From assembly GCF_001623875.1 (NCBI RefSeq), contig NZ_LWAE01000001.1:434001-498000 (forward strand): 64,000 bases of DNA. Reading direction: 5' to 3'. Source of the stretch: Clostridium magnum DSM 2767 (GTDB lineage Bacteria > Bacillota > Clostridia > Clostridiales > Clostridiaceae). A program made the translations under genes and the position numbers. A model generated the notes under the pieces. It did not search any database. It had not been told where the DNA came from and was given only the letters and a program-made list of their open reading frames with translations. Shown here in pieces: positions 29,301 through 39,040 of the stretch (positions are counted from its first letter, which is position 1; the number at the start of each line of letters is the position of its first letter).

Positions 29301-32300
29301 ATTCAGCGGACCAGACAGCTTTAAAGTAAAAGTGAGCGATGGAAAAGGTGGAACTGCAGAAGTAACAGTAAATATAACAGTAGGAAATGCAGCACCAACA
29401 GTAGGAAACTACGAAAATAGCACAACAAAGAATACTGCAGTAAGTGGAAAAGTAGAAGGAACAGATGCAAACGGAGATGAATTAACTTATACAAAAGGAA
29501 CAGAACCATCACATGGAAGTGTGGAAGTAAATGCAGATGGAGGTTATACTTATACGCCAGCAACAGATTATGTAGGAAGCGATAGCTTTACGGTAACTGT
29601 AAGTGACAATAATGGAGGAACAACAAGCTCGGCAATAACAATCCATGTAGTAGAAGGAAATGCGGCACCAACGATAGATAACTCAGAAAACAATACAACA
29701 AGGAATACGGCGGTAAATGGACAAGTAACAGGAACGGATGCAAATGGAGATGGACTAACTTATACAAAAGGAAGTGACCCAGTCCACGGAAGCGTAACAG
29801 TAAATGCAGACGGTACCTATACCTACACACCAGAAACAAACTATGTAGGAGACGACAGCTTTAAAGTAACAGTGTCCGATGGAAAAGGCGGAACAACAGA
29901 AGCAACTGTAACAATACATGTATCAGCAGTAAATGGAGCACCAACAGCAGCAACAGATACACAAAATATAACAACATCATATGGAACACCAGCAGCAGGA
30001 GACTTAGGAGTAACAGATCCAGATGGAGATTCATTAACATACGAAGTAAAAGATGGCGAAAAGCCAGCGCATGGAACAGTAACAGTAGATGGAAGCGGAA
30101 ATTATACTTATACGCCAGACCCAGGATTCAGCGGACCAGACAGCTTTAAAGTAAAAGTGAGCGATGGAAAAGGTGGAACTGCAGAAGTAACAGTAAATAT
30201 AACAGTAGGAAATGCAGCACCAACAGTAGGAAACTACGAAAATAGCACAACAAAGAATACTGCAGTAAGTGGAAAAGTAGAAGGAACAGATGCAAACGGA
30301 GATGAATTAACTTATACAAAAGGAACAGAACCATCACATGGAAGTGTGGAAGTAAATGCAGATGGAGGTTATACTTATACGCCAGCAACAGATTATGTAG
30401 GAAGCGATAGCTTTACGGTAACTGTAAGTGACAATAATGGAGGAACAACAAGCTCGGCAATAACAATCCATGTAGTAGAAGGAAATGCGGCACCAACGAT
30501 AGATAACTCAGAAAACAATACAACAAAGAATACAGCAGTAAATGGAACAGTAAAAGGAATGGATGCAAATGGAGATGCATTAACTTATACCAAAGGAACA
30601 GATCCAGCACACGGAAGTGTAGAAGTAAATACAGATGGTAGCTATACTTATACACCAGCGACAGATTATGTAGGAGATGACAGTTTTACAGTAACAGTGT
30701 CCGATGGAAAAGGCGGAACAACAGAAGCAACTGTAACAATACATGTATCAGCAGTAAATGGAGCACCAACAGCAGCAACAGATACACAAAATATAACAAC
30801 ATCATATGGAACACCAGCAGCAGGAGACTTAGGAGTAACAGATCCAGATGGAGATTCATTAACATACGAAGTAAAAGATGGCGAAAAGCCAGCGCATGGA
30901 ACAGTAACAGTAGATGGAAGCGGAAATTATACTTATACGCCAGACCCAGGATTCAGCGGACCAGACAGCTTTAAAGTAAAAGTGAGCGATGGAAAAGGTG
31001 GAACTGCAGAAGTAACAGTAAATATAACAGTAGGAAATGCAGCACCAACAGTAGGAAACTACGAAAATAGCACAACAAAGAATACTGCAGTAAGTGGAAA
31101 AGTAGAAGGAACAGATGCAAACGGAGATGAATTAACTTATACAAAAGGAACAGAACCATCACATGGAAGTGTGGAAGTAAATGCAGATGGAGGTTATACT
31201 TATACGCCAGCAACAGATTATGTAGGAAGCGATAGCTTTACGGTAACTGTAAGTGACAATAATGGAGGAACAACAAGCTCGGCAATAACAATCCATGTAG
31301 TAGAAGGAAATGCGGCACCAACGATAGATAACTCAGAAAACAATACAACAAGGAATACGGCGGTAAATGGACAAGTAACAGGAACGGATGCAAATGGAGA
31401 TGGACTAACTTATACAAAAGGAAGTGACCCAGTCCACGGAAGCGTAACAGTAAATGCAGACGGTACCTATACCTACACACCAGAAACAAACTATGTAGGA
31501 GACGACAGCTTTAAAGTAACAGTGTCCGATGGAAAAGGCGGAACAACAGAAGCAACTGTAACAATACATGTATCAGCAGTAAATGGAGCACCAACAGCAG
31601 CAACAGATACACAAAATATAACAACATCATATGGAACACCAGCAGCAGGAGACTTAGGAGTAACAGATCCAGATGGAGATTCATTAACATACGAAGTAAA
31701 AGATGGCGAAAAGCCAGCGCATGGAACAGTAACAGTAGATGGAAGCGGAAATTATACTTATACGCCAGACCCAGGATTCAGCGGACCAGACAGCTTTAAA
31801 GTAAAAGTGAGCGATGGAAAAGGTGGAACTGCAGAAGTAACAGTAAATATAACAGTAGGAAATGCAGCACCAACAGTAGGAAACTACGAAAATAGCACAA
31901 CAAAGAATACTGCAGTAAGTGGAAAAGTAGAAGGAACAGATGCAAACGGAGATGAATTAACTTATACAAAAGGAACAGAACCATCACATGGAAGTGTGGA
32001 AGTAAATGCAGATGGAGGTTATACTTATACGCCAGCAACAGATTATGTAGGAAGCGATAGCTTTACGGTAACTGTAAGTGACAATAATGGAGGAACAACA
32101 AGCTCGGCAATAACAATCCATGTAGTAGAAGGAAATGCGGCACCAACGATAGATAACTCAGAAAACAATACAACAAGGAATACGGCGGTAAATGGACAAG
32201 TAACAGGAACGGATGCAAATGGAGATGGACTAACTTATACAAAAGGAAGTGACCCAGTCCACGGAAGCGTAACAGTAAATGCAGACGGTACCTATACCTA

Positions 32301-34935
32301 CACACCAGAAACAAACTATGTAGGAGACGACAGCTTTAAAGTAACGGTGTCAGATGGAAAAGGCGGAACAGCAGAATCAATAGTAACAATACATGTAGAA
32401 TTAGGAAATGTGGCCCCAACAGTAGGAAACTATCAAAATAACACAACAAAGAATACAGCAGTAAGTGGAAAAGTAGAAGGAACAGATGCAAATGGAGATA
32501 CGTTAACTTATGTAAAAGGAACAGATCCAGCGCACGGAAGTGTAACAGTAAATGCAGATGGTACCTATAATTATACATCAGAAACAGACTATGTAGGAGA
32601 AGACAGCTTTACAGTAACAATAAGTGATGGAAAAGGTGGAAGTGCAATATCTATAGTAAAAATATTAGTAAATCCACAAACTATTGGTGTAGTTGGTACA
32701 GTTACAGATCAAGAAACTGGCAATGTAATTCCAGGATGTACTGTAATAATGAATGATCTAAGTGGCAAATTAATTAAACAAACAACTACAGATAATAGTG
32801 GGAAATATGCCTTTGATAATGTAATTATCGGTAAATACGTATTAGTTGTTGAAAATACTAAGTATGCGACAAAAAACATTGAATTTAATGCACAAGTTGT
32901 AACTCCTAGTGATTCAACAATTACAGAAGATGTAAAGTTAGTTAGTTACAAAATTGGTTTAGTTGCAAACCCAAGTACAATTGTTGGAGACGGAAAATCA
33001 AAAACTGATTTAACAGCAACAGTTTTAGATAAAAACGGAGTACCGGTTGAAGGTGTTACTGTAAATTTTAGTGCTGATAATGGGATACCAGACAGTAATT
33101 TTAGCAGCAAAACAGCTATTACAGATAAAGATGGAAAAGCTACAGTAATGCTTACATCAGAGGATGTAAGTGGAGTTGATTCAAAAGTTATTACTATTAA
33201 AGCAGAGGTAGATGACTCTGTTAGAGATCTTCATGCACAATCTCAAATTTTAGTAATTTTTGAACCAGGAAGTATTACGGGTATTGTAACAGATAATCTT
33301 GGAAATCCAATTGAAGGGGCTGAAATAGTAGTATCAAAAGATTTTAATAATGATGGGATTACAGATTTCTATGATAAAGTAGTGACAGGTGCAGATGGTA
33401 CGTATACTATAGCTGTTCCAAAGGGAAATGAAAAATATGATCTGATCATTAGCAAGCCTGTTGAAATTGGAGATAGTACTGTAATAAAAACTTTTGAACA
33501 GACTGCTTCGGTAGGAAATATAGCTGGTACAGGAACTGAGAACTTTAACTCGGATAAGGTTGCAACTGGATTGATTTTAGCAGAAGGATCAGATGGAAAG
33601 ATGAATATACTTGATGACTATTTAGGATATAGCATGGATGTTTACTATGGGGATAGTTTAGGAAATATTGTTTCAGCACAGGTAGTCAATGGTATAAGTG
33701 CAAGCATTGATGATGAGGGGGACAACAAAGGAATTTTTAAAGTAGATGGGCTTGAAAATGGAAAAACATATGCATTGGCCGTAACTTATACGTTTCCTAA
33801 TAACCAAAAAATAATTGTAGGAACATTACCTGTAACAGTAAACAGTGAAGGTCAGATTAATATAGGTACTGCACTTATAGACCCTTATGGAGTAGTTTAT
33901 GATGCGTTTACCAAGCAGCCGTTAAGTGGAGCTAATGCAACTTTATATTATGCAAAAACAAATACACCAGTAACAGAACTGCCTCTTATACCAGGATTTG
34001 CGCCAAATGATAACAAATATTCTCAAAATACAAACGATAATGGAGAATATGCTTTTATGGTTTATCCTAATACAGATTACTATATAGTAGTCACAAAATC
34101 AGGATATAATTCATATAAAACAGATAATATTCACGTAGGAACAACACTTGTACACAATGATCCTATATATTTAGTTCCTATCGCACAAAGTGGAGGTGGA
34201 GGAGGAGGTACTGTAAGTGGAACAGTTAATCATAAGCCTACTACCAAAGATTATAATGTAGCATTACAAAAAGATACCTCTTTATCAGGTAAAATTGAGG
34301 CTAAGGATATCGATAATGATAAGTTAACATTTGTACAGCTATCTTCACCAAGTCATGGGTCAGTTTTAGTAAAGAGTGATGGAACATGGATATATGTTCC
34401 AAATAAAAAATATGTAGGAACAGATGGTTTCATGATTAAGGTTAATGATGGTAAAGGTGGTAGTGCTATATCTGTAGTAGATATAGTGATTAAGGATACT
34501 ATTACATCAATTAATACTCCTACAGAAGTACCTAATTATAATGTGAATACAAATATTAATGAAGCTGTAAATGGCAAAGTTGATCCTAAGGGAAACAGTG
34601 CAGGGGACCTAAGCTATACTGTTGGTAGTGAACCTATTCATGGTACTGTAAAATTGAATGGAGATGGAACTTGGGATTACAAACCAAACCTTGATTATAC
34701 GGGCTCAGATAGCTTTACTATTAACGTAAGTGATAGTAAAGGTCAGGTAGGAGAATCTACTATAAAGGTTGATGTAAAAGGAGATCAAAAACCAATTGTT
34801 AAAAATGCTGGAAAAGCAGAATATCAGCTTCCTAAAACAGGAGAGGTTCTAGATTCTAAAGCACTTAGTACTTTAGGTGGAGCATTAATAGGAGTAGGAT
34901 ATCTTTTGACAGGCAGAAGAAAAAGAAAGAAATAG
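20380..34935 (+). CDS. Giant LPXTG surface adhesin with about 40 Ig/cadherin-like domains
   Basis: Start chosen at GTG 20380, nine bases after GAGAGG; ATG 20371 directly abuts that site. About 4851 residues. Signal peptide to KAEG (about residue 29). An N-terminal region of about 500 residues includes an EF-hand-like loop (DTDKDGKFDASKD) and a FlgD-like strand (SWDGKDASGN). Three cadherin-like domains follow, then one divergent and 16 tandem 93-residue domains with DSDIDGDSL (calcium-binding type), then 18 related domains of about 90 residues, three of whose types form an 825-bp unit repeated four times. The C-terminal part has carboxypeptidase-regulatory-like domains, an invasin-like Big_1 domain, a Gly-rich hinge and two more Ig domains. 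It ends LPKTGE, hydrophobic helix, RRKRKK: a sortase signal. The sortase gene is next. Probable role: cell-cell or substrate adhesion. Confidence 0.93.
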   Translation: MARKKIIALSTLSLVLYGSYANTSIVKAEGSRDLVKNGGYRPYLRSSAMEQAGISGRTIFKVYVKAGETIYLGSSAYGYDELGYEVGNQDIWVKAPDGNGQYYDVNSSTGVGFIDTVPKESTGPSILGSGGYTPISITATETGIYEVEFIGYGRDNSTDNLDPKFKPVDYEFDPTFENTQNGQIAAWDITVVDSSGIEKKGRVFTSYISLYMGGNSTDSSHNEKVLNSDFYVLTKDGYQYKTSMNGVDPNGFMFFSNNRGFIDKTNNMTLYHTVSGDDDNLTNIQGNVAPQLPTAADTATDITHNVFLNVPSSDLPQDTLPTNAIAPATASNFVFNGTTAGNLKTLIGEGGTFTFDSDKFCSYKLIIDTDKDGKFDASKDRVIENIATVGANTVSWDGKDASGNIVGAGNYSAQIVMKGGEYHFPIIDAEYNPFGIKVDLINAPSSFPSGLNEHTVYYDESNYKTANGTSVNLGATDSGNNIDPVSGLSGIDSSAGAHSFFGNTSNGGYGNHKGIDTWTYFPGNAVTLSFRIDTAPTVEDISKSGAEDKDITFEATDFTGAYKDADTGDSLTKIKITNLPSVANGTLSLNGTSVTVDQEISDSDLAQLKFTPAANWNGTTSFGWNGSDGTAYATTPATATITLDAVNDNPTAVEDTAITDEDKPVIISVLGNDSDIDGDSISVDSVTQPENGTVAINGDGKVTYIPKANFNGTDTFTYTVSDGKGGTSTATVTVTVNPVKDNPTISEVDRMGNEDEVISFTAGNFESQFTDPDGDKLTQIKIESLPANGILKLNGLEVKVGQEISAADLANLTFTPSENWNGTTSFNWKGSDGTAYSETTTVDITVLPVNDAPIVENITVPARPEDVAVTFTAEDFSDKFTDVDGNSLAKTQVTSLPENGILSLNGVPVKISQEISVTELVHLTFTPIANWNGSTSFGWNGSDGTAYSAEPATVGITISSVNDAPTAVADTATTEEDAPVKISVLANDSDIDGDSLAVSGVGTPTNGTVVINEDGTVTYTPNTNFNGTDTFTYTVSDGKGGTSTETVTVTVNPGNDVPTVAADTATTEEDAPVKISVLANDSDIDGDSLTVSGVGTPTNGTVVINEDGTVTYTPNTNFNGTDTFTYTVSDGKGGTSTETVTVTVNPGNDAPTVAADTATTEEDAPVKISVLANDSDIDGDSLIVSGVGTPTNGTVAVNEDGTVTYTPNTNFNGTDTFTYTVSDGKGGTSTETVTVTVNPGNDAPTVAADTATTEEDAPVKISVLANDSDIDGDSLTVSGVGTPTNGTVVINEDGTVTYTPNTNFNGTDTFTYTVSDGKGGTSTETVTVTVNPGNDVPTVAADTATTEEDAPVKISVLANDSDIDGDSLTVSGVGTPTNGTVVINEDGTVTYTPNTNFNGTDTFTYTVSDGKGGTSTETVTVTVNPGNDAPTVAADTATTEEDAPVKISVLANDSDIDGDSLIVSGVGTPTNGTVAVNEDGTVTYTPNANFNGTDTFTYTVSDGKGGTSTETVTVTVNPGNDVPTVAADTATTEEDAPVKISVLANDSDIDGDSLTVSGVGTPTNGTVVINEDGTVTYTPNTNFNGTDTFTYTVSDGKGGTSTETVTVTVNPGNDAPTVAADTATTEEDAPVKISVLANDSDIDGDTLAVDSVTNGTNGTVAVNEDGTVTYTPNTNFNGTDTFTYTVSDGKGGTSTETVTVTVNSGNDNPTAVTDTATTEEDTPVKISVLANDSDIDGDTLAVDSVTNGTNGTVVINEDGTVTYTPNANFNGTDTFTYTVNDGKGGTSTETVTVTVNPGNDAPAVAADTATTEEDTPIKISVLANDSDIDGDTLAVDSVTNGTNGTNGTVVINEDGTVTYTPNANFNGVDTFTYTVSDGKGGTSTETVTVTVNPGNDAPTVAADTATTEEDAPVKISVLANDSDIDGDTLAVDSVTNGTNGTVVINEDGTVTYTPNANFNGTDTFTYTVSDGKVGTSTETVTVTVNPGNDVPTVAADTATTEEDAPVKISVLANDSDIDGDSLIVSGVGTPTNGTVVINEDGTVTYTPNANFNGTDTFTYTVNDGKGGTSTETVTVTVNPGNDVPTVAADTATTEEDAPVKISVLANDSDIDGDSLIVSGVGTPTNGTVVINEDGTVTYTPNANFNGTDTFTYTVNDGKGGTSTETVTVTVNPGNDAPAVAADTATTEEDTPIKISVLANDSDIDGDSLTVSGVGTPTNGTVAVNEDGTVTYTPNANFNGTDTFTYTVSDGKGGTSTETVTVTVNPGNDAPAVAADTATTEEDTPIKISVLANDSDIDGDTLAVDSVTNGTNGTVAVNEDGTVTYTPNANFNGTDTFTYTVSDGKGGTSTETVMVTVNPGNDVPTVAADTATTEEDAPVKISVLANDSDIDGDSLTVSGVGTPTNGTVVINEDGTVTYTPNTNFNGTDTFTYTVSDGKGGTSTETVTVTVNSGNDNPTVAADTQNITTSYGMPATGSLGVTDPDGDPLTYEVKDGDEPAHGTVIVDGSGNYTYTPKTGFSGTDSFKVTVSDGKGGTAEVTVNVTVGNAVPTVGNYENNTTKNTAVSGKVEGTDANGDALTYTKGTDSAHGSVEVNADGSYTYTPAADYVGDDSFTVTVSDGKGGTTEATVTIHVELGNVAPTVGNYENNTTKNTAVSGKVEGTDANGDGLTYTKGSDPVHGSVTVNAYGTYTYTPETNYVGDDSFKVTVSDGKGGIAESIVTIHVELGNVAPTVGNYENSTTKNTAVSGKVEGTDANGDELTYTKGTEPSHGSVEVNTDGSYTYTPATDYVGSDSFTVTVSDNNGGTTSSAITIHVVEGNAAPTIDNSENNTTKNTAVNGTVKGMDANGDALTYTKGTDPAHGSVEVNTDGSYTYTPATDYVGDDSFTVTVSDGKGGTTEATVTIHVSAVNGAPTAATDTQNITTSYGTPAAGDLGVTDPDGDSLTYEVKDGEKPAHGTVTVDGSGNYTYTPDPGFSGPDSFKVKVSDGKGGTAEVTVNITVGNAAPTVGNYENSTTKNTAVSGKVEGTDANGDELTYTKGTEPSHGSVEVNADGGYTYTPATDYVGSDSFTVTVSDNNGGTTSSAITIHVVEGNAAPTIDNSENNTTRNTAVNGQVTGTDANGDGLTYTKGSDPVHGSVTVNADGTYTYTPETNYVGDDSFKVTVSDGKGGTTEATVTIHVSAVNGAPTAATDTQNITTSYGTPAAGDLGVTDPDGDSLTYEVKDGEKPAHGTVTVDGSGNYTYTPDPGFSGPDSFKVKVSDGKGGTAEVTVNITVGNAAPTVGNYENSTTKNTAVSGKVEGTDANGDELTYTKGTEPSHGSVEVNADGGYTYTPATDYVGSDSFTVTVSDNNGGTTSSAITIHVVEGNAAPTIDNSENNTTKNTAVNGTVKGMDANGDALTYTKGTDPAHGSVEVNTDGSYTYTPATDYVGDDSFTVTVSDGKGGTTEATVTIHVSAVNGAPTAATDTQNITTSYGTPAAGDLGVTDPDGDSLTYEVKDGEKPAHGTVTVDGSGNYTYTPDPGFSGPDSFKVKVSDGKGGTAEVTVNITVGNAAPTVGNYENSTTKNTAVSGKVEGTDANGDELTYTKGTEPSHGSVEVNADGGYTYTPATDYVGSDSFTVTVSDNNGGTTSSAITIHVVEGNAAPTIDNSENNTTRNTAVNGQVTGTDANGDGLTYTKGSDPVHGSVTVNADGTYTYTPETNYVGDDSFKVTVSDGKGGTTEATVTIHVSAVNGAPTAATDTQNITTSYGTPAAGDLGVTDPDGDSLTYEVKDGEKPAHGTVTVDGSGNYTYTPDPGFSGPDSFKVKVSDGKGGTAEVTVNITVGNAAPTVGNYENSTTKNTAVSGKVEGTDANGDELTYTKGTEPSHGSVEVNADGGYTYTPATDYVGSDSFTVTVSDNNGGTTSSAITIHVVEGNAAPTIDNSENNTTRNTAVNGQVTGTDANGDGLTYTKGSDPVHGSVTVNADGTYTYTPETNYVGDDSFKVTVSDGKGGTAESIVTIHVELGNVAPTVGNYQNNTTKNTAVSGKVEGTDANGDTLTYVKGTDPAHGSVTVNADGTYNYTSETDYVGEDSFTVTISDGKGGSAISIVKILVNPQTIGVVGTVTDQETGNVIPGCTVIMNDLSGKLIKQTTTDNSGKYAFDNVIIGKYVLVVENTKYATKNIEFNAQVVTPSDSTITEDVKLVSYKIGLVANPSTIVGDGKSKTDLTATVLDKNGVPVEGVTVNFSADNGIPDSNFSSKTAITDKDGKATVMLTSEDVSGVDSKVITIKAEVDDSVRDLHAQSQILVIFEPGSITGIVTDNLGNPIEGAEIVVSKDFNNDGITDFYDKVVTGADGTYTIAVPKGNEKYDLIISKPVEIGDSTVIKTFEQTASVGNIAGTGTENFNSDKVATGLILAEGSDGKMNILDDYLGYSMDVYYGDSLGNIVSAQVVNGISASIDDEGDNKGIFKVDGLENGKTYALAVTYTFPNNQKIIVGTLPVTVNSEGQINIGTALIDPYGVVYDAFTKQPLSGANATLYYAKTNTPVTELPLIPGFAPNDNKYSQNTNDNGEYAFMVYPNTDYYIVVTKSGYNSYKTDNIHVGTTLVHNDPIYLVPIAQSGGGGGGTVSGTVNHKPTTKDYNVALQKDTSLSGKIEAKDIDNDKLTFVQLSSPSHGSVLVKSDGTWIYVPNKKYVGTDGFMIKVNDGKGGSAISVVDIVIKDTITSINTPTEVPNYNVNTNINEAVNGKVDPKGNSAGDLSYTVGSEPIHGTVKLNGDGTWDYKPNLDYTGSDSFTINVSDSKGQVGESTIKVDVKGDQKPIVKNAGKAEYQLPKTGEVLDSKALSTLGGALIGVGYLLTGRRKRKK
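23284..27756 (+). repeat. Sixteen tandem 279-bp repeats in the giant adhesin gene
   Basis: GCAGATACAGC recurs every 279 bp starting at 23284 (23563, 23842, 24121 and so on) until a different domain type begins at 27757. One unit is 288 bp because GGAACTAAT is repeated an extra time near 25900-25925. Units differ mainly at a few blocks (SLTV/SLIV/TLAVDSV, NDAP/NDVP, NTNF/NANF) that are reshuffled between copies, the sign of unequal crossing-over and gene conversion. Confidence 0.93.
29101..32400 (+). repeat. Four tandem 825-bp higher-order repeats
   Basis: GCAGTAAATGGAGCACCAAC recurs at 29101, 29926, 30751 and 31576. Each 825-bp unit codes three different domains: TQNITTSYG type, ENSTTK type and ENNTT type. 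Units are nearly identical in DNA. The third domain of unit 2 is the NGTVKGMD form; those of units 1, 3 and 4 are the NGQVTGTD form, so a gene-conversion event is visible. Confidence 0.93.
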
Positions 34936-34945
34936 ATATATTAAG

Positions 34946-34981
34946 AATATTAAGGTTAGCTTAGCTAGCCTTAATATTTTT
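34946..34981 (+). terminator. Terminator after the giant adhesin gene
   Basis: AATATTAAGGTTAGC pairs with GCTAGCCTTAATATT around TTA, followed by TTT. Expression of the sortase downstream would need read-through or its own promoter. Confidence 0.75.
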
Positions 34982-35012
34982 AGTAAATTAGGCGTTAAAC
35001 CAAGGAGTATTT

Positions 35013-35597
35013 ATGAAAAAAATCATAGGAATAATTATGATATTAGCAGGAATTTCTTTAATAGCATTTTCAGGCTTTGCAAAGTATAAAGTATATAAAA
35101 ATCAGAAAGATATGATAAATGCTTTTGAAAATACTATTAAAGATGTAGATAAAGAAAAAACATATACAGATGATTCTGAAATTAAAAGTAAAGATTTAGA
35201 TAATATTAAAGGTGCTATAGGTATAATAACTATTCCTAAAATTAATCTTAAAGCTGCTATTTGTGAGGGAATAGAAAGTGAAAACTTAAAGTATGCAGTT
35301 GGACATTTTCCAGGAACACCTTTACCAGGAGAAATGGGTAACTTTTGCATAGCCGGTCATAGAAGCTATACGTATGGAGAGTTTTTTAATAGATTAGACG
35401 AATTACAAGTTGATGACGAAATTATTGTAAAAACCAATATAAATGAATACAAATATAAGGTATATGAAAAAAAAGTAGTAGAACCATCTGAAATTTCTGT
35501 ATTAGATAATACAAAAGAACCTATTATTACATTAGTAACTTGTACACCTATAAGAATAGCTACCCATAGATTGATAATTAAAGGAAAGTTAGAGTAG
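35013..35597 (+). CDS. Sortase, class D-like
   Basis: 194 residues. N-terminal membrane helix at about 4-22, then the sortase beta-barrel. Catalytic His116 in AGHRSY, Cys177 in TLVTCTP, Arg186 in THRLII. The TLxTC motif, the short length and the single N-terminal anchor fit class D. It cuts LPxTG signals and joins the protein to the cell wall; the obvious substrate is the giant LPKTG protein encoded immediately upstream. RBS AAGGAG at about 35001-35006. Confidence 0.92.
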   Translation: MKKIIGIIMILAGISLIAFSGFAKYKVYKNQKDMINAFENTIKDVDKEKTYTDDSEIKSKDLDNIKGAIGIITIPKINLKAAICEGIESENLKYAVGHFPGTPLPGEMGNFCIAGHRSYTYGEFFNRLDELQVDDEIIVKTNINEYKYKVYEKKVVEPSEISVLDNTKEPIITLVTCTPIRIATHRLIIKGKLE

Positions 35598-35661
35598 AAT
35601 AACTGTAGCTTTGGAGAGAAAGTCAAACACCGTTGAAAAAAGTAATATTACAACAAATTCA

Positions 35662-35690
35662 TTGACAAAACCGTGAAAATTGAATAAAAT
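35662..35690 (+). promoter_or_regulatory. Sigma-A promoter for guaB
   Basis: -35 TTGACA at 35662-35667 and -10 TAAAAT at 35685-35690 with a 17-bp spacer, about 60 bp before the purine aptamer. Confidence 0.75.
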
Positions 35691-35750
35691 AGTGTAAATA
35701 GTCAATTTGATAGGAAGAAAAAAATCATAAACTGAATAATTTCTTAATTT

Positions 35751-35817
35751 AACTCGTATATCCCCTGAATATGGCAGGGAGTTTCTACCGGGAACCGCAA
35801 AGTCCTGACTATGAGTG
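35751..35817 (+). ncRNA. Purine (guanine-type) riboswitch of guaB
   Basis: The pattern ACTCGTATA, P2 arm CCCTG, AATATGG, CAGGG, then GTTTCTACCGGG-ACCG and CCTGACTATGAGTG is a full purine aptamer. The ligand-pairing base in TGACTATG is C, which specifies guanine. TCCCGGTAG at 35903-35911 is complementary to CTACCGGGA inside the aptamer (35784-35792), so an alternative structure would form without ligand. It should turn down IMP dehydrogenase when guanine is plentiful. Confidence 0.92.
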
Positions 35818-37464
<1,647 letters not shown>

Positions 37465-37493
37465 AAATTAAAATAAAAGTTTTGGAGGATAGA

Positions 37494-39026
37494 ATGGAAA
37501 GAGAATTAGTTCTAGTAGTAGACTTCGGAGGGCAATACAATCAGTTAATAGCAAGAAGAGTCAGAGAAAATAATGTATACTGCGAAATAGTACCATACAC
37601 ATACTCAATAGATAAAATAAAAGCAAAGAATCCTAAGGGAATAATCTTTACTGGAGGACCTAACAGTGTTTATGGAGAAGGTGCTCCAAGAATAGATAAA
37701 GAAATATTTGAACTAGGTGTTCCTGTACTTGGAATATGTTACGGTGAGCAACTTATTGCCCATACTCTTGGCGGAAATGTTAAAAGTCCTGAAGTAAGAG
37801 AATATGGTAAAACTGATGTAAAATTAGATAACTCATGTCCATTATTTGATGGAGTTGAAGAAAATGAAAGCTGCTGGATGAGTCACACAGACTATGTGGA
37901 AACAGCACCAGCTGGATTTAGAATAGTTGGAACAACAAGCCAAACTCCTGTAGCTGCTATGGAAGATGCGGAAAGAAGAATATATGGAGTTCAGTTCCAT
38001 CCAGAAGTTGAACATACACCTTTTGGAAAGAAAATGCTTTCAAACTTCTTGTTTAAGGTTTGCGAATTAAAAGGCGATTGGTCTATGTCTTCTTTTGCAG
38101 AAGAGCAGATTGCAGCTATAAAGAAGACTGTTGGAGATAAAAAAGTAATCTGTGCATTATCTGGTGGAGTTGATTCATCTGTTGCTGCAGTACTTGTTCA
38201 TAAAGCTATTGGCAAGCAGTTAACATGTATATTTGTAGATCATGGTTTACTTAGAAAAGATGAAGGAGACCAGGTTGAAAAAATATTTAAAGAGCAGTTT
38301 GATATGAACTTGATAAGAGTAAATGCTAAAGATAGATTCTTAGGAAAGCTTGCAGGAGTATCAGACCCTGAAAGAAAGAGAAAAATAATAGGTGAAGAAT
38401 TTATTAGAGTATTTGAAGCGGAATCCAATAAGCTTGGAGAAATAAGCTTTTTAGTTCAAGGAACAATATATCCTGACATAGTTGAAAGTGGTACGGACAC
38501 TTCAGCTACAATAAAGAGTCATCATAACGTTGGTGGACTTCCAGAAGACATTCAATTTAAGCTTATAGAGCCTTTAAGAGAGTTATTTAAAGATGAAGTT
38601 AGAGCTGTAGGAGAAGAGCTTGGAATTCCTCACAAATTAGTTTGGAGACAGCCATTCCCAGGACCAGGACTTGCAATAAGAGTACTTGGTGAGATAAATG
38701 AAGAAAAATTAGAAATAACAAGAGAAGCAGATGCTATATTTAGAGAAGAAATAGCTAATGCTGGTCTTGATGAAGCTATATGGCAGTATTTTGCATGCCT
38801 TCCTAATATACAATCAGTAGGAGTTATGGGAGATGAAAGAACTTATTGTCACACTATAGCTTTAAGAGCAGTAACATCTTCAGATGCAATGACTTCTGAT
38901 TGGGCTAGAATACCATATGAAGTTTTAGACAAAGTAAGTAGAAGAATAGTTAACGAAGTTAAAGGAGTAAATAGAATAGTTTACGATGTAACTTCAAAAC
39001 CTCCTGCTACTATTGAGTGGGAATAA
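37494..39026 (+). CDS. guaA: GMP synthase (glutamine-hydrolysing)
   Basis: ATG 37494 follows GGAGG at 37484-37488; the TTG at 37482 lies before the RBS and is rejected. 510 residues. Class I glutamine amidotransferase domain with Cys82 (GICYGEQ) and FHPEVEH, then an ATP pyrophosphatase domain with SGGVDSS near 223 and a C-terminal dimerisation domain ending KPPATIEWE. Converts XMP to GMP. Likely in one transcript with guaB and so under the same riboswitch. Confidence 0.97.
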   Translation: MERELVLVVDFGGQYNQLIARRVRENNVYCEIVPYTYSIDKIKAKNPKGIIFTGGPNSVYGEGAPRIDKEIFELGVPVLGICYGEQLIAHTLGGNVKSPEVREYGKTDVKLDNSCPLFDGVEENESCWMSHTDYVETAPAGFRIVGTTSQTPVAAMEDAERRIYGVQFHPEVEHTPFGKKMLSNFLFKVCELKGDWSMSSFAEEQIAAIKKTVGDKKVICALSGGVDSSVAAVLVHKAIGKQLTCIFVDHGLLRKDEGDQVEKIFKEQFDMNLIRVNAKDRFLGKLAGVSDPERKRKIIGEEFIRVFEAESNKLGEISFLVQGTIYPDIVESGTDTSATIKSHHNVGGLPEDIQFKLIEPLRELFKDEVRAVGEELGIPHKLVWRQPFPGPGLAIRVLGEINEEKLEITREADAIFREEIANAGLDEAIWQYFACLPNIQSVGVMGDERTYCHTIALRAVTSSDAMTSDWARIPYEVLDKVSRRIVNEVKGVNRIVYDVTSKPPATIEWE

Positions 39027-39040
39027 ACCTGAAGCATTGA

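Noticed and set aside
27665..32578. Series of minus-strand open frames of about 80 residues, Leu/His-rich
   Set aside because: They are antisense shadows of the tandem repeats, recurring at the repeat period, without RBS or conserved composition.
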